64,000 bases of DNA from Acanthosepion esculentum. Taxonomy: Eukaryota; Mollusca; Cephalopoda; Sepiida; Sepiidae. Below are positions 36,607 through 50,102 of this stretch, in pieces. The notes beneath the pieces are model-generated. The model saw only the letters and a list, made by a program, of their open reading frames with translations, had not been told where the DNA came from and made no database searches. The translations under genes were made by a program, and so were the position numbers. The DNA lies in contig OZ038509.1 in assembly GCA_964036315.1 (NCBI GenBank), forward strand, positions 28,660,968 through 28,724,967. The letters are read 5' to 3'. Position 1 is the first letter of the stretch, and each line of letters opens with the position of its first letter.

Positions 36607-39600
36607 TAACATTTTAAGCAGAAAAATAGCAAAATCTGCCAAAATTCCCTTTGATTTCAACATTTTCAATTGAAAAATAACAAAATCTGCTATAATTCCA
36701 TTTGATTTTAATATTTTCAATTGAAAAATAACCAAATCTGCTATAATTCCATTTGATTTTAATATTTTCAATTGAAAAATAATAACATCTGCCATAATAC
36801 AATTTGATTTGAAGTTTTCAATTGAAGAATAACAAAATCTGCTAAAATTCCATTTGATTGTAACATTTTGAATTGAAAAATACCAAAATCTGCTATAATT
36901 CCATTTGATTTTATCATTTTCAATTGAAAAATAACAAAGTCTGATATAATTCCATTTGATTTTAAGATTTTCAATTGAAAAATAATAACATCTGTCATAA
37001 TTCCATATGATGTCTACATTTTCTATAGAAGAATAACAAAATCTGCTAAAATTCCATTTGATTTTAACATTTTCTATTGAAAAATAACAAAATCTGCCAT
37101 AATTCCATTTGATTCTATCATTTTCATTTAAAAAATAACAAAATCTGCTATAATTACCTTTGTTTTTTAACATTTTCAATTGAAAAATGAGAAAATCTGC
37201 TACAATTCCATTTGATTTTAACATTTTCAATTTAACAATAACAAAATCACCTATAATTATATTTGATTTTTACAATTTCAATTGAAGAATAACAAAATCT
37301 GCTATAATTCTTTTGTTTTTTTACATTTTCAATTGACGAAAAAGAAAATCTGAGATAATTCCATTTGATTTCAACATTTTCAATTGAAGAATAACAAAAT
37401 CTGCTATAATTCTATTTAATTTGAATATTTTCAATTGAAAAATAACAAAATCTTCTATAAATCCTTTTGATTTTAACATTTGCAATATAAAAATAAGAAA
37501 ATCTGCTATAATTCCTTTTGATTTTATCATTTTCAATTGAAAAATAACAAACTCTTTTATAATTCCATTCGATTTTAAATTTTCAATTGAAAAATAATAA
37601 CATCTGCCATAATTCATTTGATTTTAGCCTTTTCAATTGAAGAATAACAAAATCTGCTATAATTACATTTGATTTTAACGTTTTCAATTGAAAAATAACA
37701 AAATCTGCTAAAATTCCATTTGATTTTAACATTTTCAATTGAAAAATAACAAAATCTGCTATAATTCCTTTTGATTTTAAGATTTTCAATTGAAAAATAA
37801 CAAAATCTGCTATGATTCCATTTGATTTTAACATTTTCATTTTAACAATAACACAATCTGCTACAATTCCATTTGATATCAACATTTTCAGTTGAAGAAT
37901 AACAAAAACTGTGATAATTCCTTTTCATTTCAACATTTTCAATTAGAAAATAAAAAATCTTTTATAATGCCATTTGATTTTAACATTTTCAATTGAAAAA
38001 TAACAAAATCTGCTATAATTCCATTTGATACCAACATTTTCAGTGGAAGAATAACAAAATCTGCTATAATTCCTTTTGATTTTAACATTTTCAATTAGAA
38101 AATAACAAAATCTTCTATAATTCCATTTGATTTTACCATTTTCAATTGAAAAATAACAAAATCTGCCATAATTCCATTTGATTTCAACATTTTCAATTGA
38201 AAAATAACAAAATTGATATAATTCCATTTGATTTTATCATTTTCAATTGAAAAATAACAAAATCTGCACTAATACCATTCGATTTTTATCTTTTCATTTG
38301 AAGAATAACAAAATCTTCTATAATTCTTTTGATTTTAACATTTTCTATTGGAAAATAACAAAATCTGCTATAATTCATTTGATTTTAACATTTTCAATTA
38401 GAAAATAACAAAATCTGCTATAAATCTATTTGATTTCAACATTTTCAATTGAAAAATAACAAAATCTGCTATAATTCCATTGGATTTTAATATTTTCAGT
38501 TGAAGAATAACAAAATATACTATAATTCCTTTTGATTTTAACATTTTCAATTAGGAAATAACAAAATCTACTATAATGCCACTTGATTTTACCATTTTCA
38601 ATTGTAAAATAACAAAATTGCTATAACTCCATTTGATTGTAACATTTTCTATAGAAAAATAACAAAATTTGGTATAATTCCATTTGATTTAAACATTTTC
38701 AATTGAAAAATATCAAAATCTGCTATAATTCCATTTGATACCAATATTTTCAATTGAAGAATTACAAAATCTGCTATAATTCCTTTTGATTTGAACATTT
38801 TCAATTAGAATAAACAAAATCTTCTATAATTCCTTTTGATTTACCATTTTCAATTGAAAAACAACAAAATCTGATATAATTTGATTTGATTTTAACATTT
38901 TCATTTGAAAAATAACAAAATCTGCTATAATTCCATTTGATTTTAACATTTTCAATTGAAAAATAACAAAATCAGCTATAATTCCGTTTAATTTCAACTT
39001 TTGCAATTGAAGAATAACAAAATCCGGTAGAAGTCCTTTTGATTTTCAAATTGTCAGTTGAAAATAACAAAATCTTCTATAATTCCATTTGATTTTAACA
39101 TTTTTAATTGATAAATAACAAAATCTGTGATAATTCCATTTGATTTTAATATTTTCAGTTGAAGAATAACAAAATATACTATAATTCCTTTTGATTTTAA
39201 CATTTTCAATTAGAAAATAACAAAATCTGCTATAATGCCACTTGATTTTACCATTTTCAATTGAAAAATAACAAAATTGCTATAACTCCATTTGATTGTA
39301 ACATTTTCTATAGAAAAATAACAAAATCTGGTATAATTCCATTTGATACCAACATTTTCAGTTGAAGAATAACAAAAACTGCGATAATTCCTTTTCATTT
39401 TAACATTTTCAAGTAGAAAATAACAAAATCTAATATAATGCGATTTGATTTTACCATTTTCAATTGGAAAATAACAAAACCTGCTAAAATTCCATTTCAT
39501 TTTAACATTTTAAATTGAAATATAACAAAATCAGCTAAAATTCCATTTGATTTAAAATTCGCAATTTCAAAATAACAATATCTGCTTTAATTACATTTGA

Positions 39601-40353
39601 TTTTTACATTTTCATTTGTAAAAGAACAAAATCTAATATAATTCAATTTAATTTCAACATTTTCTATTGAAAAATAACAAAATCTGGTATAATTCCATTT
39701 GATTTCAACATTTTCAATTGAAAAATAACAAAATCTGCTATAATTCCATTTGATACCAATATTTTCAATTGAAGAATAACAAAATCTAATATAATCACAT
39801 TTGATTTCAACATTTTCAATTGAAAAATAATAAAATCTGCCATAATTCTATTTGATTTTAACATTTTCAATTGAAGAATAACAAAATTGCTATAATTCCA
39901 TTGGATTGTAACATTTTCTACTGAAAGATACCAAAATCTGCTATAATTCCATTTGATTTCAACATTTTCAATAGAAAAATAACAAAATCTGCTATAATTC
40001 CATTTGATATTAACATTTTCAATTGAAAAATAATAAAATCTGACATAATTCCATTTGATTGTAACCTTTTAAATTGAAGAATAACAAAATTGCTATAACT
40101 CCATTTGATTGTAATATTTTCTATAGAAAATTAACAAAATCTGCTATAATTCCATTTGATTCAAACATATTCAATTGAAGAATAACAAAATCTGCTATAA
40201 TTCCTTCTGATTTTAACATTTTCAATTGAAAAATAAGAAAATCTGCTATAATTATATGTGATTTTTTAAAATTTTCAATTGCAAAATACCAAAATCAGCT
40301 ATAATTCCATTTGATTTTAAATGTTTCAATTGAAAAATAACAAAATCTGCTAT
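36607..40353. repeat. 51-bp satellite, block between two insertions
   Basis: About 73 units in the same orientation as the main array. Frequent variants here are 'TTGATACCAACATTTTC' and 'TTTTCAATTAGAAAATAAC', which are rare to the left. Similar unit groups recur at short range (for example 38460-38640 against 39120-39300). Confidence 0.93.
40350..40353. repeat. Target-site duplication of solo LTR (CTAT)
   Basis: CTAT precedes the LTR here and follows it at 42135-42138. Removing the LTR and one copy gives an ordinary satellite junction, TCTGCTATAATACC. Confidence 0.8.
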
Positions 40354-42134
40354 TGTAACACTATTTAGGAACGGCAGGTTAAATACTCAATTAATTAACC
40401 ACAGAAGTTAATTACGGGGATTACTTAAACCGATAGATATAACGAAAGACATACTGAGCGATATTCTTTTTGTTTTGTTGTTTTCCCAAACAGAGTATCG
40501 GTGAAAAAAAAAATGATTTTTTGTTTTGTCATTTTTCAAGTGCGATTCAAGATAACCACTTTACTTTCTCGTGGAAGTGTGATATGCCAAATTATCTGCG
40601 AGGACAAAAGAAGGAAAAAGAGAAAGAGGAGAAAGAAACAGAGGGACAAGACTTAACAACTTAGATGATAAGAGAAGGAAAGAATGCCACCCACAAAAGC
40701 GATGTTGTTTTGAGTGGTGGAATTGAGGAAAATTCTGATGGTCATTTTTTGAGGGATACCAGAACTTCTGGGCAGATAAAACATTGGCTGTTATCAGTAG
40801 TTGATGGGTCGTCTGCTGACCGCACACAGAGCCCTAGAATGAGATGTTGCCTGGACAGGACATCTGCATTTTGTTTAAGTTCGTTTGTGATAACGAAGGC
40901 TGTGTTAGGGTATTTTAATTAACCCAGTTTCGCCAAGAAGAATTGTCCATGTTAACGGAGAAACTGGGTTGAGAAAAAAACATATCCTGTGAAGTTGGAT
41001 AAAAATTGAGATTATCAGTTGACGCCTATTAGCCGAATAGCCAGGCGGAGATGATCATGTGACGCAGAGAGGAGGCCTGCCACCGCCCATTGAGAGGATA
41101 GGTATAAGATGTTACTGCGAGGAAGTGGGAAAACCGTTGACGCCCTCTAAGGTATGGTGAGATACCCATATGAGAGCAGAAGAGGGTGGGAGTGGAATAA
41201 GATTTCCAAATACGGAAAATGATAATTATTTTTGGCCGAAAACAAAGAAAATCCTTATTGGGGATCTGAAATCAACGTGGTGGCCACACCACGTCCGACC
41301 CCACGCCAGGTTTTGATCGGCGTCCATATAAGCAAACATCTACGGGTGTTTCAGTGAGTTCGTCGAGGAGAGTCGAGTTCGGAGAGTCGGGTCGAGTCCA
41401 GACAGTGAGTCAGAAGAGTACAGCCAGTACAGTAAGAGAGAGACGCGCCTCGCACAGGTGACCGCACAATTCCATGCCTTCCGACTTAGACTTCTAACCA
41501 AGAACAGATTTGTTGAAGTCCGACTTTAGATTTCCCACCAAAACAAGTTTCCAAATTAGACTTCTAACCAAGAACAAATTATAGAAGTCTGACTCATATT
41601 CTCCATACAGATATCCAGAACTAGTTAAGGAACGCAAAAGTGTTACAATCCACATTTTTTTTTCTTCGGGCTGGGAGAAAAAGAGAGAGACGCACTCCTG
41701 TAACTCAACAAACCGACATAAAATTAATCACTATTCCTAACCAGTCGCTCACCTTGAAGTTGTTGTTTGTGCTTTTGTTTTTTTTGTCTACATTTATTGT
41801 GCAGTATCACCTTGACCCGGATTCGGCTGGCACTACGGCCCGACGTCTGATTGATCTCGTCAACCTAAGATCAAATCACAATGTGGGTAGGTTGAATCGA
41901 GAACAAAGTACTTGCTTCGGTGACCAGGCGTTGGAAGCGAGCCAAGTACGACAAGTTGGTGCTAGAACCCAGCAAGACTTCAACCGATGTCCCAGTGTTA
42001 GCCCGTCACAAAGGACCGACGTCACATTTTGGCGTCGTGACTGAAAAAGAAGTCGGGTGTCACAAGTGCGCCGCGACCAGTACGGGTGTCACAAACGGTG
42101 CCCTGACCAGGACAGAGGAGGGTTGGGTGTCACA
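40354..42134 (+). mobile_element. Solo LTR, 1,781 bp
   Basis: One LTR-like segment with ends TGTAACAC and GTGTCACA (inverted match at 7 of 8 bases), flanked by a CTAT duplication and set in satellite. It carries a core promoter near 41326-41356, which gives plus orientation, and no gag or pol. The usual origin is recombination between the two LTRs of a full element. Inside are a degenerate repeat of about 35 bp near 41480-41590 (TTAGACTTCTAACCAAGAAC at 41486 and 41556) and three GGGTGTCACA strings at 42055, 42084 and 42125, the last being the LTR end. Open frames such as 41640-42044 show no domain. At 1.8 kb it is long for an LTR, so a short non-autonomous element remains possible. Confidence 0.75.
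41326..41356 (+). promoter_or_regulatory. Candidate core promoter in the solo LTR
   Basis: CATATAAG (TATA box, about 41326) is followed about 25 bases later by TTTCAGTGAG (about 41349-41358), whose TCAGT matches the arthropod initiator. The sequence becomes GC-richer downstream, as expected of an R-U5 region. This would place U3 at about 40354-41351. Confidence 0.5.
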
Positions 42135-42794
42135 CTATAATACCATTTGATTTTCATATTTTCAATTAAAAAATAACAAAATCTCCATTTGATTTTAATA
42201 TTTTCAATAGAAAAATAACAAATTCTGCTTTATTTTCATTTTATTTCAAAATTTTCAAATGAAAAATATTAAAATCAGCTATAATTCCATTTGATTTTAA
42301 AATTTTCAATTGAAAAATAACAAAAATATGCAATAATTCCATTTGATTTTTACATTTACATGTGAAAAATAACAAAATCTGATATAATTCCATTGCATTT
42401 GAACATTTTCTATTGAAAAATAACAAAATCTGGTATAATTCCATTTGATTTTAATATTTTCTATTGAAAAATATCAAAATCTACTATAATTCCATTTGAT
42501 TTTAACATTTTCAATTTGAATATAACAAAATCTGTTAAAATTCCATTTGATTTTAACATTTTCAAGTGAAAAATAACAAAACATGCTGTAATTCCATTTG
42601 ATTTTAACATTTTCTATTTTAAAAATTACAAAATCTGCTAAAATACCAATTTGATTTTAACGTCTTCAATTGAAAAATAACATCATCTATTAAAATTCCG
42701 TTGTATTTTAACATTTTCTATTGAAAAATAACAAAAACTCGTATAATTCCATTAGATTGTAACATTTTCAATGGAAGAATAACAAAATCTGCTG

Positions 42795-45240
42795 TAATTA
42801 CATCAGATTGTAATGTTTTCTATTTAAAAATAACAAAATCTGCTATAATTCCATTTGATTTTAACATTTTCAATTGAAAAATAATGAAATCTGCTAAAAT
42901 TCTATTTGATTTTAACATTTTCAATTGAAAAATAACAAAATATGTTAAAATTCCATTTGATTTTAATATATTCAATTGAAGAATAACAAAATCTGCTATA
43001 ATTCCGTTTGATTTCAAAACATTCAATTGAAGGAGAAAAAAATCTGCTATAATTCAATTTGATTGTAACATATCCAATTAAAAATAACAAAATCTGCTAA
43101 AATTTTATTTGATTTTAACATTTTCAATAGAAAAACAACAAAATCTGCTATAATAATATTACATTTGAACATTTTCAATTGACAAATTACAAAATCTGCT
43201 ATAATTACATTAGATCTTAATATTTTCAATGGAAGAACAAAATCTGCTATAATTCCATTTGCTTTCAACATTTTCAATTGAAGAATAAAAAAATCTGCTA
43301 TAATTCCATTTGATTTTAACATCTGTAATTGAAAAATAACAAAATCTGCTATATATTTCCATTTGATTTTAACATTTCGTTTTGAAAAATAACAAAATCT
43401 GCTATAATTCCATTTGATTTCACATTTTCAATTGAAAAATAACAAAATCTGCTATTATTCCATTTGATTTTAACATTTTCACTTGAAGAATAAATAAATG
43501 TTATAATACCATTTTTATTTCAACATTTTCAATTGAAGAATAACAAAATCTGCTAAAATTTCATTTGATTTTAATATTTTCAATTGAAAAATATCAAAAT
43601 CTGCCATAATTCCATTTATTTGTACATTTTCAATTGATAAATAACAAAATCTGCCATAATTGCATTTGATTTTAATATTTTCAATTGAAAAATAACAAAA
43701 TCTGCTATAATTCCAATTGATTGTAATATTTTCAATTGAAAAATAAGGAAAACTGCTATAATTCCATTTTATTTTAACATTTTCAATTGAAGAATAAAAA
43801 AATCTGCTATAATTCCATTTGATTTTTACATTTTGAATTGATAAATATCAAAATCTGCTATAATTATATTTGATTTTTACTTATTCAATTGAAAAATAAC
43901 AAAATCTGCCATTAAAAATAACTAAATCTGCTATAATTCCATTTGATTTTAACTTTTCCCTAGAAAAATATCAAAATCTGCTGTAATTCAATTTGATTTT
44001 AACATTTTAAATTGAAAAATAACAAAATCTGCTATAATTCCATGTGATTTTAAAATTTTAAATTAAAGAATAACAAAATCTGCTATAATTCCATTTGATT
44101 TTAACATTTTCAAGTGAAAAATAACAAAATATGCAATAATTCCATTTGATGTTAACATTTTCAATTGAAAAATAACAAAATACGCTATAATTCCATTTGA
44201 CTTTAATATTTTCCTTTGAAAAATATCAAAATCTGCTATAATTCCATTTGATTTTAACATTTTCAATTTGAAAATAACAAAATCTGCTAAATTTCCATTT
44301 GATTTTAACATTTTCAAGTGAAAAATAACAAAATATGCAATAATTCCATTTGATGTTAACATTTTCAATTGAAAAATAACAAAATATGCTATAATTCCAT
44401 TTAATTTTAACATTTTCTATTTAAAAATTACAAAATCTGCTAAAATACCTTTTCGATTTTATCGTCTTCAATTGAAAAATTACATCATCTGTTAAAATTC
44501 CGTTTTATTTTAATATTTTCTAATGAAAAATGACAAAAACTCGTATAATTCCATTTGATTGTAACATTTTCAATGGACGAATAACAAAATCTGCTGTAAT
44601 TACATCTGATTGTAATGTTTTCTATTTAAAAATAACGAAATCTGCTATAATTGCATTTGATTTTAACATTTTCAATTGAAAAATAATGAAATCTGCTAAA
44701 ATACCATTTGATTTTAACATCTTCAATTGAAAAATTACAAAATATTCTATAATTCCATTTGATTTTAAAATTTTCAATTGAAAAATACCAAAATATGCAA
44801 AAATTCCATTTGATTTTAATATTTTCAATTGAAGAATAAAAAAATCGGCTATAATTCCGTTTGGTTTCAAAACATTCAATTGAAGAAGAAAAAAATCTGC
44901 TATAATTCAATTTGATTGTAACATATGCAATTAAAAATAACAAAATCTGCTAAAATTTTATTTGATTTTAACATTTTCAATAGAAAAACAACAAAATCTG
45001 CTATAATAATATTACATTTGAACATTTTCAATTGACAAATTACAAAATCTGCTATAATTACATTAGATCTTAATATTTTCAATGGAAGAACAAAATCTGC
45101 TATAATTCCATTTGCTTTCAACATTTTCAATTGAAGAATAAAAAAATTTGCGATAATTGCATTTGATATTAACATCTGAAATTGAAAAATAACAAAATCT
45201 GCTATATATTTCCATTTGATTTTAACATTTTGTTTTGAAA
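42795..45240. repeat. Duplicated unit group, offset about 1.8 kb
   Basis: 42795-43380 recurs at 44590-45240, with the offset growing to 1,853 bp. Both share the short unit 'TCAATGGAAGAACAAAATC' and 'CTATAATAATATTACATTTG'. In addition 44100-44200 recurs at 44304-44404 (204 bp, four units). Confidence 0.85.
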
Positions 45241-46919
45241 AATAACAAAATCTGCTATAATTCCATTTGATTTCACATTTTCAACTGAAAAAGAATAAAA
45301 TCTGCTATAATTCAATTTGATTTTAACATTTTCACATGAAGAATAACAAAAAATGCTATAATACCATATTTATTTCAACATTTTCAATTGAAGAATGACA
45401 AAATCTGCTAAAATTCCATTTGATTTTAAGATATTCAATTGAAAAATATCAAAATCTGCCATAATTCCATTTAATTTTAACATTTGCAATTGAGAAATAA
45501 CTAAATCTGCTATAATTCCATTTGATTTGTACATTTTCAATTGATAAATAACAAAATCAGCCATAATTACGTTTGATTATAATATTTTCAATTGAACAAT
45601 AACAAAATCTGCTATAATTCCAATTGATTATAACATTTTCAATTGAAAAGTAAGAAAACTCTGCTATAATTCCATTTGATTTTAACATTTTCAATTGAAA
45701 AATAAGGAAAACTGCTATAATTCCATTTGATTTTAACATTTTCAATTGAAGAATAACAGATTCTGGTATTATTACATTTGATTCTAAGGTTTTCTATTTA
45801 AAAATAACAAAATCTGGTATAATTACATTTGATTTAAACTTTTTCCATTGACAAATATCAAAATCTGCTATAATTCCATTTGATTTTAATATTTTCAATT
45901 GAAGAATAACAAAAACTGCTATAATTCCATTTGTCTTTCTACATTTTCTATTGAAGAATAACAAAATCTGCTATAATTCCATTTGATTTTAACATTTTCT
46001 ATTGAAAAATAACAAAATCTGCCAAAATTCCATTTGATTTTAACATTTTCTATTGAAAAATCACAAAATCTGCTATAATTCCTTTTGATTTCAACATTTA
46101 CAATTCAAAAAATAACAAAATCAGCTAAAATTCCATTTGTTTTTAACATGTTCTATTGAAAAATAACAAAATCTGCTATAATTCCATTTGATTTTAACAT
46201 TTTGAATTGAAAAATAACAAAATCTGCTATAAATCCATTGGATTTTAACATTTCCAAATGAAGAATAACAAAATCTGCTATAATTCCATTTGATTTCAAA
46301 ATCTCCTAAGATTCTATTTGATTTCAACATTTTCAATGGAATATTACAAAATCTACTATAATTTCATTTGATTTTAAAATTTTCAATTGAAAAATAACAA
46401 AATCTCCTAAAATTCTATTTGATTTTAACATTTTCAATTGAAAAATAACAAAATCTGCTATAATTTCATTTGATTTTAACATTTTCAATTGAAAAATAAA
46501 AAAATCTACTAAAATTCCATTTGATTTTAACATTTTCAATGGAAGAATAACAAAACCTGCTATAATTCCATTTGTCTTTCAACACTTACTTTTGAAGAAT
46601 AACAAAATATGCTATAATTCCATGAGATTTTAACTTGTTCTATTGAAAAATAACAAAATCTGCTATAATTCCATTTGATTTTAACATTTTGTATTGAAAA
46701 ATTACAAAAATCTGCTATAATACCATTTGATTTTAACATTATCATGTGAAAAATAACAAAATCTTCCATAATTCCATTAGATTTTGACTTTTCCAATTGA
46801 AGAATAACAGAATCTGCTATAATTATATCTGATTGTAATGTTTTCTATATAAAAATAACAAAATCTGATATAATTTCGTTTTATTTTAACTTGTTCCATT
46901 GAAAAATATCAAAATCTGC

Positions 46920-49362
46920 TATAATTCCATTTGATTTTAACATTTCAATTGAAAAATAACAAAATCTGCTAAATTTCTATTTGATTTTATCATTTTCAAT
47001 TGAAAAACAACAACATCTGATATAATTCTATTTGATTTTAACATTTTCACCTTAAAATAAACAAAATCTGATATAATTCCATTTGATTTTAACATTTACA
47101 ATTGAAGAATAACAAAATCTGCTATAATTCCATTTAATTTTAACCTTTTCAATTGAAGAATCACAAAATATGGTATAATTCAATTTGATTTATCATTTTC
47201 AATTGAAAAATAACAAAATCTCCTAAAATTCTATTTATTTTCAATATTTTCAATTGAAAAATAACTAAATATGCTATAATTCTATTTGATTTAAAAATTT
47301 TGAATTGAAGAAAAACAAAATCAGCTATAATTCCATTTGATTTTAACCTTTTCAATTCAAAAATTACAAAATCTGTAAATTCCATTTTCAAGTGAAAAAT
47401 AAGAAAGTCTGCTATAATTCGATTTGATTTTAACATTTTCTTTTGAAAAATAACAAAATCTGCTATAATTCCTTTTGATTTTAACATTTTTAATTGAAAA
47501 ATAACAAAATCTTCAATAATTCCATTTGATTTTAACATTTTCAATTGAAAACTAACAAAATCTGCTATTATTCCATTTGATTTTAACATTTTCTATTGAA
47601 AAATATCAAAATATGCTATAATTCCATTTGATTTTAACATTTTCAATGGAAGAATAACAAAAAATCTTATAATTCCATTTTATTTTAACATTTTCAATTG
47701 AAAAATAACAAAATCTGCCATAATTCAATTTGATTTTAACATTTTCAATTGAAAAATAAGAAAATCTCCTAAGATTCTATTTGATTTCAACATTTTCAAT
47801 GGAAAATTACAAAATCTACTATAATTTCATTTGATTTTAACATTTTCAATTGAAAAATAACAAAATCTGCTAAAATTCCATTTGATTTTAACATTTTATA
47901 TTGAAAAATAACAAAATCTGCTAAATTTCTATTTGATTTTATCATTTTCAATTGAAAAATAACAAAATCTGATATAGTTCTATTTGATTTTAACATTTAC
48001 AATTGGAGAATAAAAAGATCTGCTATAATTCCATTTAATTTTAACCTTTTCAATTGAAGAATCACAAAAAATGGTATAATTCCATTTGATTTTAACATTT
48101 TCACTTGAAAAATAACAAAATCTCCTAAAATTCTATTTGATTTCAACATTTTCAATTGAAAAATAACAAAATCTGCTATAATTCTATTTGATTTCAAAAT
48201 TTTGAATTGAAGAAAAACAAAATCTGCTATAATTCCATTTGATTTTAACCTTTTCAATTCAAAAATAACAAAATCTGTTGAATTCCATTTTCAAGTGAAA
48301 AAGAAGAAAGTCTGCTATAATTTGATTTGATTTGAACATTTTCTATTGAAAAATAACAAAATCTGCTATAATTCCCTTTGATTTTAACATTTTTAATTGA
48401 AAAATGACAAAATCTTCCATAATTCCATTTGATTTTAACATTTTCAATTGAAAAATAACAAAATCTGCTATAATTTCCTTTGATTTTAACATTTTCAATT
48501 GAAAAATAACAAAATCTGCTATAATTCCATTTGCTTTTAACATTTTCAATGGAAGAATGACAAAATATGCTATAATTCCATTTGTCTTTCAACACTTTCT
48601 TTTGAAGAATAACAAAATATGCTATAATTCCATGAGATTTTAACTTTTTCAATTGAAGAATAACAAAATCTGCTATAATTACATCTGATTCTAAGGTTTT
48701 CTATTTAAACATAATGCAATCTGTTATAATTCCATTTGATTTTAACTTTTTCCATTGAAAAATATCAAAATCTGCTATAATTCTATTTGATTTTAATATT
48801 TTCAATTGAAGAATAACAAAAAAATGCTATAATTCCATTTGTCTTTCAACACTTTCTTTTGAAGAATAAAAAAATCTGCTATAATTCCATTTGATTTTAA
48901 AATTTCCAATTGAAAAATAACAAAATCTGCTAAAATTCTATTTGATTTTAAAATTTTCAATTGAATCATAACAAAATCTGCGATAATTCCATTTGATTTT
49001 AACATTTTCAATTGAAAAATAAAAAATATGCTATAATTCCATTTGATTTTAACATTTTAAATTGACGAAAAAGAAAATCTGCCATAACTAAAAATTAGAT
49101 TTTAACATTTTCATTTGAAGAATAACAAAAAATGGTATAATTCCATTTAAGTTTAATATTTTCAATTGAAAAATAATAAAATCTCCTAAAAAAGTATTTG
49201 ATTTCAACATTTTCAATTGCAAAATAACAAAATCTGCTATAATTCCATTTGATTTTAACATTTTCAATTGAAAAATAACAAAATCTATTATAATTGAATT
49301 GGATTTTAACATTTTATATTGAAAAATAAAAAAATCTGCTAAAATTCCATTTGATTTATCAT
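46920..49362. repeat. 3,132-bp higher-order block, copy 1
   Basis: Matches 50103-52496 at an offset of 3,132 bp over nearly all its length. At the left end the offset is 3,183, so copy 2 has lost exactly one unit (47091-47141). By conceptual translation the two copies are almost identical, so the duplication is recent. Confidence 0.9.
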
Positions 49363-49925
49363 TTTCAATTGAAAAATAACAAAAAAATGCTATAATTCCA
49401 TTTGTCTTTCAACACTTTCTTCTGAAGAATAAAAAAATCTGCTATAATTCCATTTGATTTTAAAATTTCCAATTGAAAAATAACAAAATCTGCTAAAATT
49501 CTATTCGATTTTAAAATTTTCAATTGAATCATAACAAAATCTGCGATAATTCCATTTGATTTTAACATTTTCAATTGAAAAATAAAAAATATGCTATAAT
49601 TCCATTTGATTTTAACATTTTAAATTGACGAATAAGAAAATCTGCCATAACTAAAAATTTGATTTTAACATTTTCATTTGAAGAATAACAAAAAATGGTA
49701 TAATTCCATTTAAGTTTAATATTTTCAATTGAAAAATAATAAAATCTCCTAAAAAAGTATTTGATTTCAACATTTTCAATTGCAAAATAACAAAATCTGC
49801 TATAATTCCATTTGATTTTAACATTTTCAATTGAAAAATAACAAAATCTATTATAATTGAATTGGATTTTAACATTTTATATTGAAAAATAAAAAAATCT
49901 GCTAAAATTCCATTTGATTTATCAT
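48800..49925. repeat. 563-bp tandem duplication
   Basis: 48800-49362 and 49363-49925 match at offset 563 (11 units plus 2 bases). Shared marks are 'AAAAAAATGCTATAATTCC', 'TTGAATCATAACAAAATC' and 'CTAAAAAAGTATTTGATTTC'. A third copy lies at about 51934-52496 in the second 3,132-bp block. Confidence 0.9.
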
Positions 49926-50102
49926 TTTCAATTGAAAAATAACAAAATGTGCTAAAATTCAATTTGATTTTTACATTTTCAATTGAAAAATATAAAAATC
50001 TACTATAATTTCATTTGATTTTAACATTTCCAATTTAAAAATAAAATCTGCTAAAATTCCATTTGATGTTAATATTTTCAATTGAAACATTACAAAATCT
50101 GC

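Noticed and set aside
36426..36632. 68-residue minus-strand ORF in the 35683-36606 insertion
   Set aside because: It begins in satellite and crosses the insertion border, so it cannot be an original gene.
41640..42044. 134-residue plus-strand ORF with a hydrophobic stretch in the solo LTR
   Set aside because: It lies in the R-U5 part of the LTR, the hydrophobic stretch comes from a T-rich tract, and no family features are visible.
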